A DNA stretch of 64,000 bases from Clostridiales bacterium. GTDB taxonomy: Bacteria > Bacillota > Clostridia > Acetivibrionales > RGIG10202. Under the pieces are notes generated by a model. The model made no database searches. It was not told where the DNA came from and worked only from the letters and a program-made list of their open reading frames with translations. Where the stretch lies: contig JAGCXC010000058.1 of the NCBI GenBank assembly GCA_017961515.1, positions 25,792 through 89,791 on the forward strand. Direction: 5' to 3'. Within the stretch, counting starts at the first letter, position 1; each line of letters opens with the position of its first letter. Positions 43,242 to 52,451 of the stretch are shown piece by piece. A program made the translations under genes and the position numbers.

Positions 43242-44282
43242 TTGAAAAAATTTTTGTGTTTATTTTTGATTTGTGCTTCATTGATAGCTGGTATGTGCAC
43301 AAAGTCTTATGCTTTTAGTGGAGCTATTTTACCTCCAGCCAAGTTAAATTTGGGCGATACTATTTGTATTCTTGAACCTTCATGTACAGATGCGCATCGC
43401 ATGAACATATACAAGTCTCGTATAGATTCTGTTGTAGCAAAATTAAAACAACGCGGATTCAATGTAGTTGTCTACAGTGACTCATTCAAACCTTCTACAC
43501 TAGGCTTAGGTTATTCTACCGAAAGGTTACGTGCTGACTTATTTAATAAAGCAATAAGAGATAAAAACGTAAAAGCAATTTTCTCTTTTTGGGGCGGATA
43601 TGGCGCAATGCATCTATTAGACAAATTAGACTATAGTGCGTTTAGGGCCAATAGAAAAATATTTGTTGGATTTAGTGATGAAACTGCAATTGAACTTGCA
43701 ATTTTTGAAAAATCAGGTATAATAACATTCCACGGACCAATGGTTGGGGCGGATATAAATTACAATGAAAGCAAAACTTTTGATTGTTTGTTTGCAATGC
43801 TAACAAATCCTAAAAAATCGACTAAGCTTTTTAATATAGATGATAATTCCTCTTTTAAGTCTTATAAAGAAGGTACATGTGAAGGCCAGGTTATAGGTGG
43901 CAACCTTTCTCTTATACAATGCATGATAGGTACTCCTTATGAACCTAATTACAAAAACAAGATACTTTTCTTTGAAGAAGTAAAAGAACATGACTACAAA
44001 ATTCATCGTATGCTCTGGCATCTTAAATTAACAGGTAAACTAAAAAACGTATCTGGTATTATCATAGGATCTTTAACTCCTATATCTGGATCAGAATCTC
44101 GATTGCAACATATTTGTTTTGATGTGTTCAAAGATTTAAATATACCTATAATATATAATGTTCATGCGGGGCATATCAGAAACCCTATCACTATACCAAT
44201 TGGTGCCAAAATAAAAATTCAAAATAATGAATTGATTGTAACAGAACCTGTTGTTTGTAGCTTTACTAATTTTAGATATTAA
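43242..44282 (+). CDS. Secreted LD-carboxypeptidase (peptidase S66)
   Basis: Member of the S66 family (muramoyltetrapeptide LD-carboxypeptidase/MccF). It removes the terminal D-Ala from murein tetrapeptides or cleaves related bonds. Residues 1-25 form a signal peptide. Catalytic elements are visible: FSFWGGYGAMHLLD (about 110), FVGFSDETAIELAI with the nucleophilic Ser (about 146), FFEEVKEHDYKIHRM with the Glu (about 248) and NVHAGHIRNP with the His (about 309). The start is probably TTG at 43242, which gives MKKFLCLF; a GTG at 43233 in frame is too close to its Shine-Dalgarno (AGGG). Most homologues are cytoplasmic; export is unusual. Confidence 0.85.
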   Translation: MKKFLCLFLICASLIAGMCTKSYAFSGAILPPAKLNLGDTICILEPSCTDAHRMNIYKSRIDSVVAKLKQRGFNVVVYSDSFKPSTLGLGYSTERLRADLFNKAIRDKNVKAIFSFWGGYGAMHLLDKLDYSAFRANRKIFVGFSDETAIELAIFEKSGIITFHGPMVGADINYNESKTFDCLFAMLTNPKKSTKLFNIDDNSSFKSYKEGTCEGQVIGGNLSLIQCMIGTPYEPNYKNKILFFEEVKEHDYKIHRMLWHLKLTGKLKNVSGIIIGSLTPISGSESRLQHICFDVFKDLNIPIIYNVHAGHIRNPITIPIGAKIKIQNNELIVTEPVVCSFTNFRY

Positions 44283-44300
44283 CTTTTTAATACTATGACA

Positions 44301-44330
44301 AAAAAGAGGAGATTTCTCTCTCCTCTTTTT
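44301..44330. terminator. Bidirectional terminator
   Basis: AAAAAGAGGAGA (44301-44312) and TCTCCTCTTTTT (44319-44330) form a 12-bp stem with a T run. It ends both the LD-carboxypeptidase and hydA transcripts. Confidence 0.9.
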
Positions 44331-46079
44331 TTAATCTTCCGGATAATTTTCTCTTGGCGTATAATGTGTATGCAACAACTCATGTGACCTATGACTACCA
44401 GGTTTTTCTAGATACTCATCATATATCTTTTGTACAACTTTGTTTTCATGTGATTTTCTTACATTTATTCGCTTGTCTTCTTGATAGAGCGCTTTAGCTC
44501 TTTCTATTCTTAAATCTGTCCAACTTCTTACTGATGAAGGCTGAATAGGTTGACCACCACCATTTACACATCCACCAGGACAAGCCATAATCTCTATAAA
44601 GTGATAATCAGCTTCACCTCTTTTTACCTTCTCTAGTATCTTTCTTGCATTAGCCAAACCGTGTGCTACAGCTGCCTTTACTACCATATCTCCTATTTTT
44701 ATATTAGCTTCTTTTATTCCTTCTACTCCTCTTACTTCTGTATAATCTACCTTATCTTGGCTTTTATTCGTTAATATATCAGCAACTGTCCTAAGAGCAG
44801 CTTCCATTACTCCTCCTGTTGCTCCAAATATAACGGCAGCTCCAGTTGCTTCTCCCATTGGATCATCAAACTGTTCTTCTTCTATATTTCTAAAATCTAT
44901 CCTAGCTTCTTTTATCATTTGTGCCAGCTCTCTAGTAGTTAACACAACATCCACATCTGGATGACCATTTACACCCATCTCCGGTCTCTTAGCCTCATAC
45001 TTCTTTGCTGTACATGGCATTATAGACACAACAAATATCTTCGATGCATCAACACCAATTTTCTCCGCATAATATGTCTTAAGTAGCGCTCCAAACATAG
45101 TATGTGGCGATTTACATGTAGATAAATTATCTAATAATTCAGGATAATTGTGTTCACAGAATTTTATCCATCCAGGACTACATGATGTTATCATTGGTAA
45201 CTTACCATTATTTTTTATCCTCTCAATTAACTCTGTGCCCTCTTCCAGTATAGTAAAGTCCGCACCTGTATCTGTATCAAATACTTTATTAAATCCCAAT
45301 CTTTTTAATGCAGCTGCCATTTTCCCTGTAACCGGGGTTCCTATTGGATAGTCAAATGCTTCTCCTAATCCCGCTCTTACTGCTGGAGCTGTTTGTGCAA
45401 TAACATAAAGTTCATCATTTGCCAACGCATCCCAAACTTTTTCTACGTCATTTTTCTCTCTTAATGCTCCAACTGGACATACCACTATACACTGGCCACA
45501 CATTGTACACGGAACCTCATTTAGTGATTTGTTGTACGCTGACGAAACTATAGCTCTTATTCCTCTTTCATTTGTATCTATAACTCCCACTGTTTGAATA
45601 TTCTTACACATACTAACACATCTCTTACATAAAATACATTTATTAGGATCTCTTACTATAGACGGCGACAAATCATCTATAGGTTTTCTTTCATGTTTAC
45701 CTTCAAATCTTATATCTGTTATATTTAAGTCCTTTGCTAACTTTTGAAGTTCGCAATTCTCGCTTCTAACACAGGTCAAACACTTTCTATCATGATCTGA
45801 CAATATAAGTTCTAATGTCACCTTCCTAGCCTCTCTTACCTTTGGTGAGTTGGTTTTTATTTTCATACCTTCTCCTACTGGTGACACACAAGCAGCTTGC
45901 AAACTCCTTGCGCCCTCTATCTCAACTAGGCACATCCTACATGCACCTATCTCGTTTACATCTTTTAAAAAACACAATGTCGGTATCTCTATATTCGCTT
46001 GTCTTGCAGCTTCTAATATTGTAAAGTTCTTTGGCACTTGCAATTCCTTGGAATCTATCGTAATATTAATCATTTCCAT
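44331..46079 (-). CDS. hydA: [FeFe] hydrogenase catalytic subunit HydA (group A, multi-cluster)
   Basis: Catalytic subunit of the soluble NADH-linked hydrogenase. N-terminal 2Fe-2S plant-type domain (C in LCFLKDVNEIGACRMC, about 31-45), a His-Cys3 site (CLTCVRSENC) and two 4Fe-4S motifs (CILCKRCVSMC and CTMCGQCIVVCP) come first. The H-cluster domain then shows TSCSPGWIKFCE (L1), MPCTAKKYEAKRPE (L2) and MACPGGCVNGGGQP (L3). Length and layout fit the HydA of HydABC complexes. The start is placed at ATG 46079, 12 bases after AAGGAG; an in-frame ATG at 46091 touches the Shine-Dalgarno. It ends the operon. Confidence 0.96.
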   Translation of the reverse strand: MEMINITIDSKELQVPKNFTILEAARQANIEIPTLCFLKDVNEIGACRMCLVEIEGARSLQAACVSPVGEGMKIKTNSPKVREARKVTLELILSDHDRKCLTCVRSENCELQKLAKDLNITDIRFEGKHERKPIDDLSPSIVRDPNKCILCKRCVSMCKNIQTVGVIDTNERGIRAIVSSAYNKSLNEVPCTMCGQCIVVCPVGALREKNDVEKVWDALANDELYVIAQTAPAVRAGLGEAFDYPIGTPVTGKMAAALKRLGFNKVFDTDTGADFTILEEGTELIERIKNNGKLPMITSCSPGWIKFCEHNYPELLDNLSTCKSPHTMFGALLKTYYAEKIGVDASKIFVVSIMPCTAKKYEAKRPEMGVNGHPDVDVVLTTRELAQMIKEARIDFRNIEEEQFDDPMGEATGAAVIFGATGGVMEAALRTVADILTNKSQDKVDYTEVRGVEGIKEANIKIGDMVVKAAVAHGLANARKILEKVKRGEADYHFIEIMACPGGCVNGGGQPIQPSSVRSWTDLRIERAKALYQEDKRINVRKSHENKVVQKIYDEYLEKPGSHRSHELLHTHYTPRENYPED

Positions 46080-46100
46080 TTCTTCACGCATCTCCTTTCA

Positions 46101-47894
46101 TTAAGCCTTTATTATTGCCTTAAATGGACATTTATCTACACACGTACTGCACTTGATACACTTTTCTTTATCTATCCTATATCCTTCTTCTCTACTTCCT
46201 TCTATCGCCTCAACTGGACAATTTCTAGCACATAGCCCACACTTCTTACATATTTCTTCTTTTATAATAAAACTCAACATAGCCTTACATACATGAGCTG
46301 CGCACTTTTTATCTCTAACATGTTCTTCATACTCATTTCTAAAATATCTTAATGTACTCAAAACTGGGTTAGGTGCAGTCTGTCCAAGTCCACAAAGTGC
46401 AGCCGATTTTATTCCTTTAGCTAATGTTTCAAGTTTTGCAATATCTTCTTCTTCCCCTTTTCCACTTGTAATTTTCTCTAACAACTCAAGCATTCTCTTA
46501 GTACCTATTCTACAAGGAGGACATTTACCACAAGACTCGTCCACTGTAAATTCTAAGAAGAATTTAGCTATATCCACCATACATGTATCCTCATCCATTA
46601 CTATAAGTCCACCTGATCCCATCATTGAGCCTATCTTTATCAAATTATCATAATCTATTTCCGTATCTATTAAATCTGCAGGTATACAACCCCCTGATGG
46701 TCCACCTGTTTGAGCTGCTTTAAACTTTTTGCCATTTGGTATACCACCACCAATATCATATATAACATCTCTTAATTTGGTTCCCATAGGCACTTCTACT
46801 AATCCTGTATGATTTATCTTTCCTCCAATAGCAAAAACCTTTGTACCATTACTCTTTTCTGTTCCCATATTAGAAAACCAATCTGCACCTTTTAATATTA
46901 TAACAGGTATATTCGCATAAGTTTCAACGTTATTCAAAATAGTTGGTTTTTGCCATAATCCTTTTACTGCAGGGAACGGCGGTCTTGGCCTTGGTTCTCC
47001 TCTATGGCCCTCAATAGATGTCATAAGTGCTGTCTCTTCTCCACAAACAAACGCTCCCGCACCAAGCCTTATATCTATATCAAAATTAAAGTCTGTTCCA
47101 AATATATTTTCTCCCAATAGTCCGTATTCACGAGCTTGATTTATTGCTATTGTAAGCCTTTGTACAGCTATAGGATATTCTGCTCTTACGTACACATACC
47201 CCTGATTAGATCCAATAGCATAACCCGCTATTGCCATAGCCTCAATAACTGAATGTGGATCTCCCTCTAATATACTTCTATCCATGAATGCACCAGGATC
47301 TCCTTCATCGGCATTACAGCATACATATTTTATGCCCTTTGGTTGTTTAGCAGCAAAATCCCACTTCATTCCTGTAGGGAACCCTCCGCCCCCTCTTCCT
47401 CTTAATCCAGATTTTTTCATGATATCTATTACGTCTTGAGGTTGCATCTTAGTTAACACTTCACCTAATGCCTTGTATCCGTCTAATGCGATATATTCTC
47501 TTATATTCTCTGGATTGATCACACCACAATTTCTTAATGCAACTCGTATTTGTCTATTAAAAAACCCTTCTTTATCTAGCACTTTAGTAATATCTACTGC
47601 CTCTTTGTCTCCAGCTAACAATCTCTTTACCAATTTACCCTTAACTAAATGCTCCGATACTATCTCATTTACATCATCAATACTAACTCTTGTATACATA
47701 GCACCTTCAGGATATACAACAACTATTGGTCCTTGCGCACACAAGCCAAAACATCCTGTCCTTACTACATTAACTTCTTTATCTATATTATTCTCTTTCA
47801 AATACTCCTTAAATTTCTCTATAATCTTCCCCGAATTAGAAGATGTACATCCTGTACCACCACAAACTAAAACATGACTCCTCACTATATCCAT
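46101..47894 (-). CDS. hydB: Hydrogenase subunit HydB (NuoF-like)
   Basis: NADH/FMN-binding subunit of the electron-bifurcating hydrogenase. An N-terminal thioredoxin-like 2Fe-2S domain (VLVCGGTGCTSS, then RTGCFGLCAQGP) comes first. The NuoF core follows with GLRGRGGGGFPTGMKW (FMN loop, about 173), NADEGDPGAFMDR (about 195) and GAGAYVCGEET-like GAGAFVCGEETAL. It ends with a 4Fe-4S site (ESCGKCPPCRIG) and a C-terminal 2[4Fe-4S] ferredoxin (CKKCGLCARNCP, CIKCSTCVDKCP). With HydA and HydC it couples ferredoxin and NADH oxidation to H2. ATG 47894 has AGGAGG. Confidence 0.96.
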   Translation of the reverse strand: MDIVRSHVLVCGGTGCTSSNSGKIIEKFKEYLKENNIDKEVNVVRTGCFGLCAQGPIVVVYPEGAMYTRVSIDDVNEIVSEHLVKGKLVKRLLAGDKEAVDITKVLDKEGFFNRQIRVALRNCGVINPENIREYIALDGYKALGEVLTKMQPQDVIDIMKKSGLRGRGGGGFPTGMKWDFAAKQPKGIKYVCCNADEGDPGAFMDRSILEGDPHSVIEAMAIAGYAIGSNQGYVYVRAEYPIAVQRLTIAINQAREYGLLGENIFGTDFNFDIDIRLGAGAFVCGEETALMTSIEGHRGEPRPRPPFPAVKGLWQKPTILNNVETYANIPVIILKGADWFSNMGTEKSNGTKVFAIGGKINHTGLVEVPMGTKLRDVIYDIGGGIPNGKKFKAAQTGGPSGGCIPADLIDTEIDYDNLIKIGSMMGSGGLIVMDEDTCMVDIAKFFLEFTVDESCGKCPPCRIGTKRMLELLEKITSGKGEEEDIAKLETLAKGIKSAALCGLGQTAPNPVLSTLRYFRNEYEEHVRDKKCAAHVCKAMLSFIIKEEICKKCGLCARNCPVEAIEGSREEGYRIDKEKCIKCSTCVDKCPFKAIIKA

Positions 47895-47922
47895 AATGTC
47901 CTCCTTTAAATAAGTCCTTATT

Positions 47923-48276
47923 TTATGCCAACAAATCTTTACAAACATTGCCTTTTAATATGTGATCTTCTATTATTCTAACAACTTTGTCTTGTGTAAC
48001 ATTTGCATATACTGTAACACTCTCATCTTTGTCTATAATCTTAACCATAGGTTCCCTATCGCACATTCCTTGGCAACTTGTCATCATAACAACTGCATCC
48101 ATAATATTTCTCTCTCTTAACTCCTTAACAAACAAGTTCATTACTTCTTTTGCTCCGGCTTTTATTCCACAGTCGTCCATGGCAACCATTATCTTGGTTA
48201 AATACTTACCTTTTCTTAAAATCATGTCTTTTAAAGCTTCTTTTTTTATTTGCCCTAGTTCTTCTAATGATTTCAT
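47923..48276 (-). CDS. 2Fe-2S ferredoxin-like accessory subunit of the hydrogenase operon
   Basis: A 117-aa thioredoxin-like ferredoxin (NuoE C-terminal-like fold) found between hydC and hydB in many Clostridia. The cysteines are in VAMDDCGIKAGA (about 35) and TSCQGMCDREP (about 68), plus one near the C-terminus (GNVCKDLL). This matches a possibly incomplete 2Fe-2S site. It follows hydC by 33 bases and precedes hydB by 28. It probably helps electron transfer or assembly; the precise function is not established. Confidence 0.85.
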   Translation of the reverse strand: MKSLEELGQIKKEALKDMILRKGKYLTKIMVAMDDCGIKAGAKEVMNLFVKELRERNIMDAVVMMTSCQGMCDREPMVKIIDKDESVTVYANVTQDKVVRIIEDHILKGNVCKDLLA

Positions 48277-48309
48277 TTTTAGTCCACTCCCTTAACCACT
48301 TAAAGTATT

Positions 48310-48807
48310 TTATTCTTTGAATTTATCTAATATTTTTTTCCCATCACCTTTTGTTAAACGTCCAAACACTTCATCATTAACTGTAACGACTGGCGCTAAT
48401 CCACATGCACCTATACACCTACATGCATCCAATGAAAACTTACCATCTTCTGTACATTCTCCTACATCTATACCTAACTCTTTCTTCAACTCTTCCAAAA
48501 TTAAACCAGAACCCTTTACATAACAAGCAGTTCCTATACAAACCTGAATCTTATACTTACCTTTTGGATTCAATGAAAACTGAGTATAAAATGTTATAAC
48601 TCCATAAATTTCTGCTAATGGAATATTAAGCCCCTCTGATATCACCTTTTGCACTGATAATGGAAGATATCCATAAACTTCTTGAGCCTCATGCAACACT
48701 GGTATTAAAGCTCCTTTGGTATCCTTGTACTTCTCAATTATACTATCTAGTTTGAGTCGTTTCTCATCTTTCGCGCCATTTGCGCCACACTTACAATTTG
48801 AACACAT
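48310..48807 (-). CDS. hydC: Hydrogenase subunit HydC (NuoE-like)
   Basis: First gene of the hydrogenase operon, 165 aa. The 24-kDa NuoE fold is clear: a helical N-terminal half with ALIPVLHEAQEVYGYLP and YGVITFYTQFSLNPKGKY. The four 2Fe-2S cysteines follow in CIGTACYVKG (about 92) and CRCIGACGLAP (about 133). The N-terminus carries extra cysteines in MCSNCKCG. The subunit passes electrons between HydB and HydA. The start ATG at 48807 has GGGGG upstream. Confidence 0.95.
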   Translation of the reverse strand: MCSNCKCGANGAKDEKRLKLDSIIEKYKDTKGALIPVLHEAQEVYGYLPLSVQKVISEGLNIPLAEIYGVITFYTQFSLNPKGKYKIQVCIGTACYVKGSGLILEELKKELGIDVGECTEDGKFSLDACRCIGACGLAPVVTVNDEVFGRLTKGDGKKILDKFKE

Positions 48808-48839
48808 AAATTAACCCCCTATTTGTCTATTTCCCTCTG

Positions 48840-48852
48840 TTTGTGTCACAAA
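48840..48852. promoter_or_regulatory. Palindrome upstream of the hydrogenase operon
   Basis: TTTGTG-T-CACAAA is a perfect 6-bp inverted repeat 33 bases before hydC. It looks a little like the redox regulator Rex site but lacks the TTAA core. The role is unclear. Confidence 0.3.
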
Positions 48853-48995
48853 AAAGTAGAAGATACTCATGATAAAAGAGCACCTTCATCTATCTCATCT
48901 TCTGTTATGCCAATATTAACTGTACAAAAGATTTATTCAAACTCTCTATACCAAATTCATTTGTAATTCTATGAATTTTCAAACCCTCGAAGAGC

Positions 48996-49024
48996 ATTTT
49001 ACCACTCAATCGATCTTTATACAA
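48996..49024 (-). promoter_or_regulatory. Possible promoter of the hydrogenase operon
   Basis: Minus-strand TTGTAT (49019-49024), 17 bases, TAAAAT (48996-49001). It would give a leader of about 180 nt. Confidence 0.4.
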
Positions 49025-49093
49025 GATATAAAATCGTTTACTTTTAATGTTTTTGTTTTTTCAATTTTCTAAATTTGCCACATATAGTATGTT

Positions 49094-49966
49094 TTAATAT
49101 TTTTTCTTGTTTAGCAATTCATTATATATATCTACATATCTATTATACCTTTCAGCGTTTATAAATCCATTCTCTAGTGCTTTTCTTACATTACACTCAA
49201 CCTCTCTTATATGACTACATCCAGTAAATTTACAATCAGGGATATAATCAATAAATTCTGGATAATAGTACTGTAATTGACCGACATCAATTTCATCCAT
49301 TTTTATAGAACTAAAACCCGGTGAGTCTAATATATAGCCGCCTCTATCAATTTCCACTAATTCAACATGTCTAGTCGTATTCTTGCCTCGAGATATCTTT
49401 TTACTTAAAGACCCAGTATCAAACATATCCTGTTTTATTATTTTATTTATTATACTAGACTTCCCAACACCAGACTGTCCTGTAAAAATCGTTGTTGCAT
49501 CTTTTATAGTACACTCTAACTCATCAACACCTATATTTTCTTTTGCGCTAACCATAATAACTTTAAACTTTGACGTATCATAAATTTTATGTATACTTGT
49601 GCCATTTTTCTTTCCCTCATCAATCTTGTTTATACAAATAATAGGTTTTATACCCTCCATCTGATATATCACTAATAATTTATCTAGAAGCATAAAATCT
49701 ACTTTGGGTATAGTCGCAGATATCACTATAACAATATTATCTATATTGGCCACAGGTGGGCGGATAAACGCATTTTTCCTAGGCAATATATCCTCTATAC
49801 TGCCTTTTTTGTTCTTATTATCTAAAATTAGAATACGAACCTTATCCCCCACAACCGGTTTTATATTATCATTTCTAAAAACACCTCTAGCTCTGCACTC
49901 ATATACAACTTTATTTACATCAACATAATAGTATCCACCTATTCCCTTTATTATGGTTCCCTTCAA
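49094..49966 (-). CDS. rsgA: Ribosome small subunit-dependent GTPase A
   Basis: Circularly permuted GTPase that helps 30S maturation. It has an OB-fold N-terminus (to about 70; RGVFRNDNIKPVVGDKVRI), then ICINKIDEG (G4, about 117), TGQSGVGKSSIINK (G1, about 166) and GYILDSPGFSS (G3, about 214). A C-terminal zinc motif C-x5-CSH-x6-C follows. It starts with TTG at 49966 behind GGAGGG. It lies directly downstream of prkC and prpC, as in Bacillus (where RsgA is a PrkC substrate). Confidence 0.96.
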   Translation of the reverse strand: MKGTIIKGIGGYYYVDVNKVVYECRARGVFRNDNIKPVVGDKVRILILDNKNKKGSIEDILPRKNAFIRPPVANIDNIVIVISATIPKVDFMLLDKLLVIYQMEGIKPIICINKIDEGKKNGTSIHKIYDTSKFKVIMVSAKENIGVDELECTIKDATTIFTGQSGVGKSSIINKIIKQDMFDTGSLSKKISRGKNTTRHVELVEIDRGGYILDSPGFSSIKMDEIDVGQLQYYYPEFIDYIPDCKFTGCSHIREVECNVRKALENGFINAERYNRYVDIYNELLNKKKY

Positions 49967-49987
49967 CTAATTTACCCTCCTAAGCTT

Positions 49988-51685
49988 TTATGGTATATCT
50001 TCTTCCTCCCGTAGATCATATTGAGGATTCTTCATAAAATACATATCCACCATTGAATTCTCCTCGATTTCTTCCCCTGCTTGTGGATCCTGTCTTTGTA
50101 CAATGTCCGTCTCTTCTTCTTCATCCGTTAAGTATAAATCTCCTACATCCAAACTAGATGCTCTTATTATTTTTTCCGCCTGTTCTTTTGTACATCCTAT
50201 TATATTTGGTACTAATACATATCTTACTTCTCTTCCTTGGCTTACGTATATAGTTATTGTACTTCCAACTTCCACGTCATTTCCATATGCAGGCACTGTC
50301 TTTATAACTCTTCCCTTTACTACATTTTTATCATGCGTTTCTATGATATCATAATCTAATCCTAATTCCTCTAGTATGCTTATTGCCTCACTTTTCTGTT
50401 CTTTTCTTAAATCCGGTATTTTTATTTTTTTTGCTCCATTACTAACTACAAATTCTAATGTGCTATTAAAACCTCCAGGCTTTAATTTATCCCCTTTTGG
50501 CCTACTTTGTGATATTATCACATCACGAGGCACTAGATCATCATTTACTCTTTCCTTATCTATCGCTTCTATATTTCTGTTTAATAACTCTCCTTTTACT
50601 TCATAAAAATTTCTTCCAACATAATTGTCAACTATAAATTCTCTCGATGAGCTTCTGTTTAGCCCAAGTAGCGGCAACAATATCTTAATACATATTGCGA
50701 TAGTTATCACCATTATAGTTATCGCTGTTACATTAGCAGATACTCGCACAATTTTATCTTTATTTTTTCTATCCTTAAGACCGTCCACTTTCTTTATTTC
50801 TTTATCCAAGCTATTCATGATAATAGTATTTTCCATACTACTTTTATCATAAATTATATCTATATCAGGTTCTATTAAAACTCTATCTATATCTATTAGA
50901 AGTTCTGTTGCAGACTGATATCTACAACTTTGCTTTTTACTAATTGCCTTCATGACTAAACAATTTACGCCCTTTGGTAAATCGGGATCTATACTAATAG
51001 GCTCATCTGGCATTTCCTGTATATGCTTTAACGCAACTGCAACTGGGCTTTGTGCATTAAACGGAACTCTTCCCAAAAGCATTTCATAAATCACTATACC
51101 TAGAGAATACAAATCCGACTTCTCATCTACAAATCCTCCTCTTGCTTGCTCTGGAGAAAAATAATGCACTGATCCTATTGTTTTCCCAGCCATAGTCATA
51201 GTCCCTGTGGATGTAGCTCTTGCTATACCAAAGTCAGTTACTTTAACTGTCCCATTTTTAGTTAATAATATATTATGAGGCTTTATATCTCTATGTATAA
51301 TCTTGTTTTTATGCGCATGCTCTATAGCTGAACATATCTCTTTAGCTATACCTAATGCCTCTTTCCAATTGATTACTCCTTCTTTTTCTATTTTCTCCTT
51401 TAGTGTCTTTCCATCCACGTACTCCATAACAATGTAGTGCATGTCATCTTCACATCCCACATCATATATTGACACTATATTAGGATGTGATAAACTCGCT
51501 GCAGATTGAGCTTCTATTTGAAATCTATGTACTAATTCCTGATCATTTATAAACTCAGGTTTTAAAATTTTTATAGCCACATATCTATTAAGAAGCCTAC
51601 ATCTGGCTTTATAAACAAATGCCATTCCTCCTTCGCCAATCATTTCTATTAACTCATATCTGTTTCCAAGAATTTTACCTTCCAT
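49988..51685 (-). CDS. prkC: Membrane Ser/Thr kinase with PASTA domains
   Basis: Eukaryotic-type kinase that senses muropeptides or lipid II. The kinase domain (about 10-275) has MIGEGGMAFVYKA, the VAIK lysine, HRDIKPHNIL and VTDFGIA. A membrane helix lies at about 322-340. Three PASTA domains follow (about 355-560), each with the pattern VPNIIGCTKEQAEKI or similar, ending in the acidic EEEDIP tail. ATG 51685 is chosen for its GAGGTGG Shine-Dalgarno; it overlaps the end of prpC, so the two are translationally coupled. Confidence 0.96.
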   Translation of the reverse strand: MEGKILGNRYELIEMIGEGGMAFVYKARCRLLNRYVAIKILKPEFINDQELVHRFQIEAQSAASLSHPNIVSIYDVGCEDDMHYIVMEYVDGKTLKEKIEKEGVINWKEALGIAKEICSAIEHAHKNKIIHRDIKPHNILLTKNGTVKVTDFGIARATSTGTMTMAGKTIGSVHYFSPEQARGGFVDEKSDLYSLGIVIYEMLLGRVPFNAQSPVAVALKHIQEMPDEPISIDPDLPKGVNCLVMKAISKKQSCRYQSATELLIDIDRVLIEPDIDIIYDKSSMENTIIMNSLDKEIKKVDGLKDRKNKDKIVRVSANVTAITIMVITIAICIKILLPLLGLNRSSSREFIVDNYVGRNFYEVKGELLNRNIEAIDKERVNDDLVPRDVIISQSRPKGDKLKPGGFNSTLEFVVSNGAKKIKIPDLRKEQKSEAISILEELGLDYDIIETHDKNVVKGRVIKTVPAYGNDVEVGSTITIYVSQGREVRYVLVPNIIGCTKEQAEKIIRASSLDVGDLYLTDEEEETDIVQRQDPQAGEEIEENSMVDMYFMKNPQYDLREEEDIP

Positions 51686-52430
51686 TATCGGCCACCTCAT
51701 TTCCAAAAACAATAACTGTTGTATTATCTACACCACCGTTTTTATTAGATTCTTTCACCAAGCTATTTGCTATACTTTGCAACTTGTCCTCTTTTGATAG
51801 AATTTCTTTTATCCTAGATTCGCTAACCATGTTAGTTAACCCATCAGTACACATTAAAAATGTCTCTTTAGAGTCAGTTACACATTCATATGTATCTATT
51901 TCTACAACCTTAAAATATCCTATCACTCTTGTTAATATGTTTTTCTTAGGATGATCTAAAGCTTCCTCCGTAGTGATAGTTCCATTCTGTACCAGTTCTT
52001 CCACGTACGAATGATCAGTTGTTATTCTTTTTAACTTGTTATCCCTAAATGAATATAATCTACTATCTCCAACATGTGCTACAACTAAGCAACCATTCAT
52101 CACTACCGCCGCAGTCAAGGTAGTTCCCATACCGTATTTATCTTCATCTTCTCGTGCTACATCATATACATCTTTATTAACTTTTTCTAAAATCTGCTTT
52201 AACTTTACCTCTACTTCTTCCTTACTCATGCTCTTATTTATCCCTTCACGTATTCCAGACATAGTCAATTCAACAGACAATTTGCTCGCTACTTCGCCAG
52301 CCTGATGACCTCCCATGCCATCTGCAATAATAAAAACACTAGGCATATCTTTTGTACTTTCTATTACTCCATAGTAATCTTCGTTTATATCCCTCTTTAA
52401 CCCTACGTCTGTACATATACCGTATCGCAC
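51675..52430 (-). CDS. prpC: PP2C-type phosphatase, Stp1/PrpC
   Basis: Mn-dependent serine/threonine phosphatase that reverses PrkC phosphorylation. The 251 aa start with YGICTDVGLKRDINEDYYG and carry ADGMGGHQAGEVAS (metal ligands, about 36), MGTTLTAAVV, VAHVGDSRLY and LMCTDGLTNMV near the end. It starts with GTG at 52430 after GGAGG. It is immediately upstream of prkC. Confidence 0.96.
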   Translation of the reverse strand: MRYGICTDVGLKRDINEDYYGVIESTKDMPSVFIIADGMGGHQAGEVASKLSVELTMSGIREGINKSMSKEEVEVKLKQILEKVNKDVYDVAREDEDKYGMGTTLTAAVVMNGCLVVAHVGDSRLYSFRDNKLKRITTDHSYVEELVQNGTITTEEALDHPKKNILTRVIGYFKVVEIDTYECVTDSKETFLMCTDGLTNMVSESRIKEILSKEDKLQSIANSLVKESNKNGGVDNTTVIVFGNEVADNGR

Positions 52431-52451
52431 GTTATCATTCCTCCAGTATTT

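Noticed and set aside
48840..48852. Reading the palindrome as a Rex operator
   Set aside because: It lacks the TTGTTAA half-site and the usual spacing; only the outer TTTGTG/CACAAA symmetry fits.
48905..48997. A 30-codon ATG frame and an overlapping acid-rich frame in another phase upstream of the hydrogenase operon
   Set aside because: No Shine-Dalgarno, very short, and the -10 box of a possible promoter covers the start. It could be a decayed gene, but nothing supports this beyond chance.
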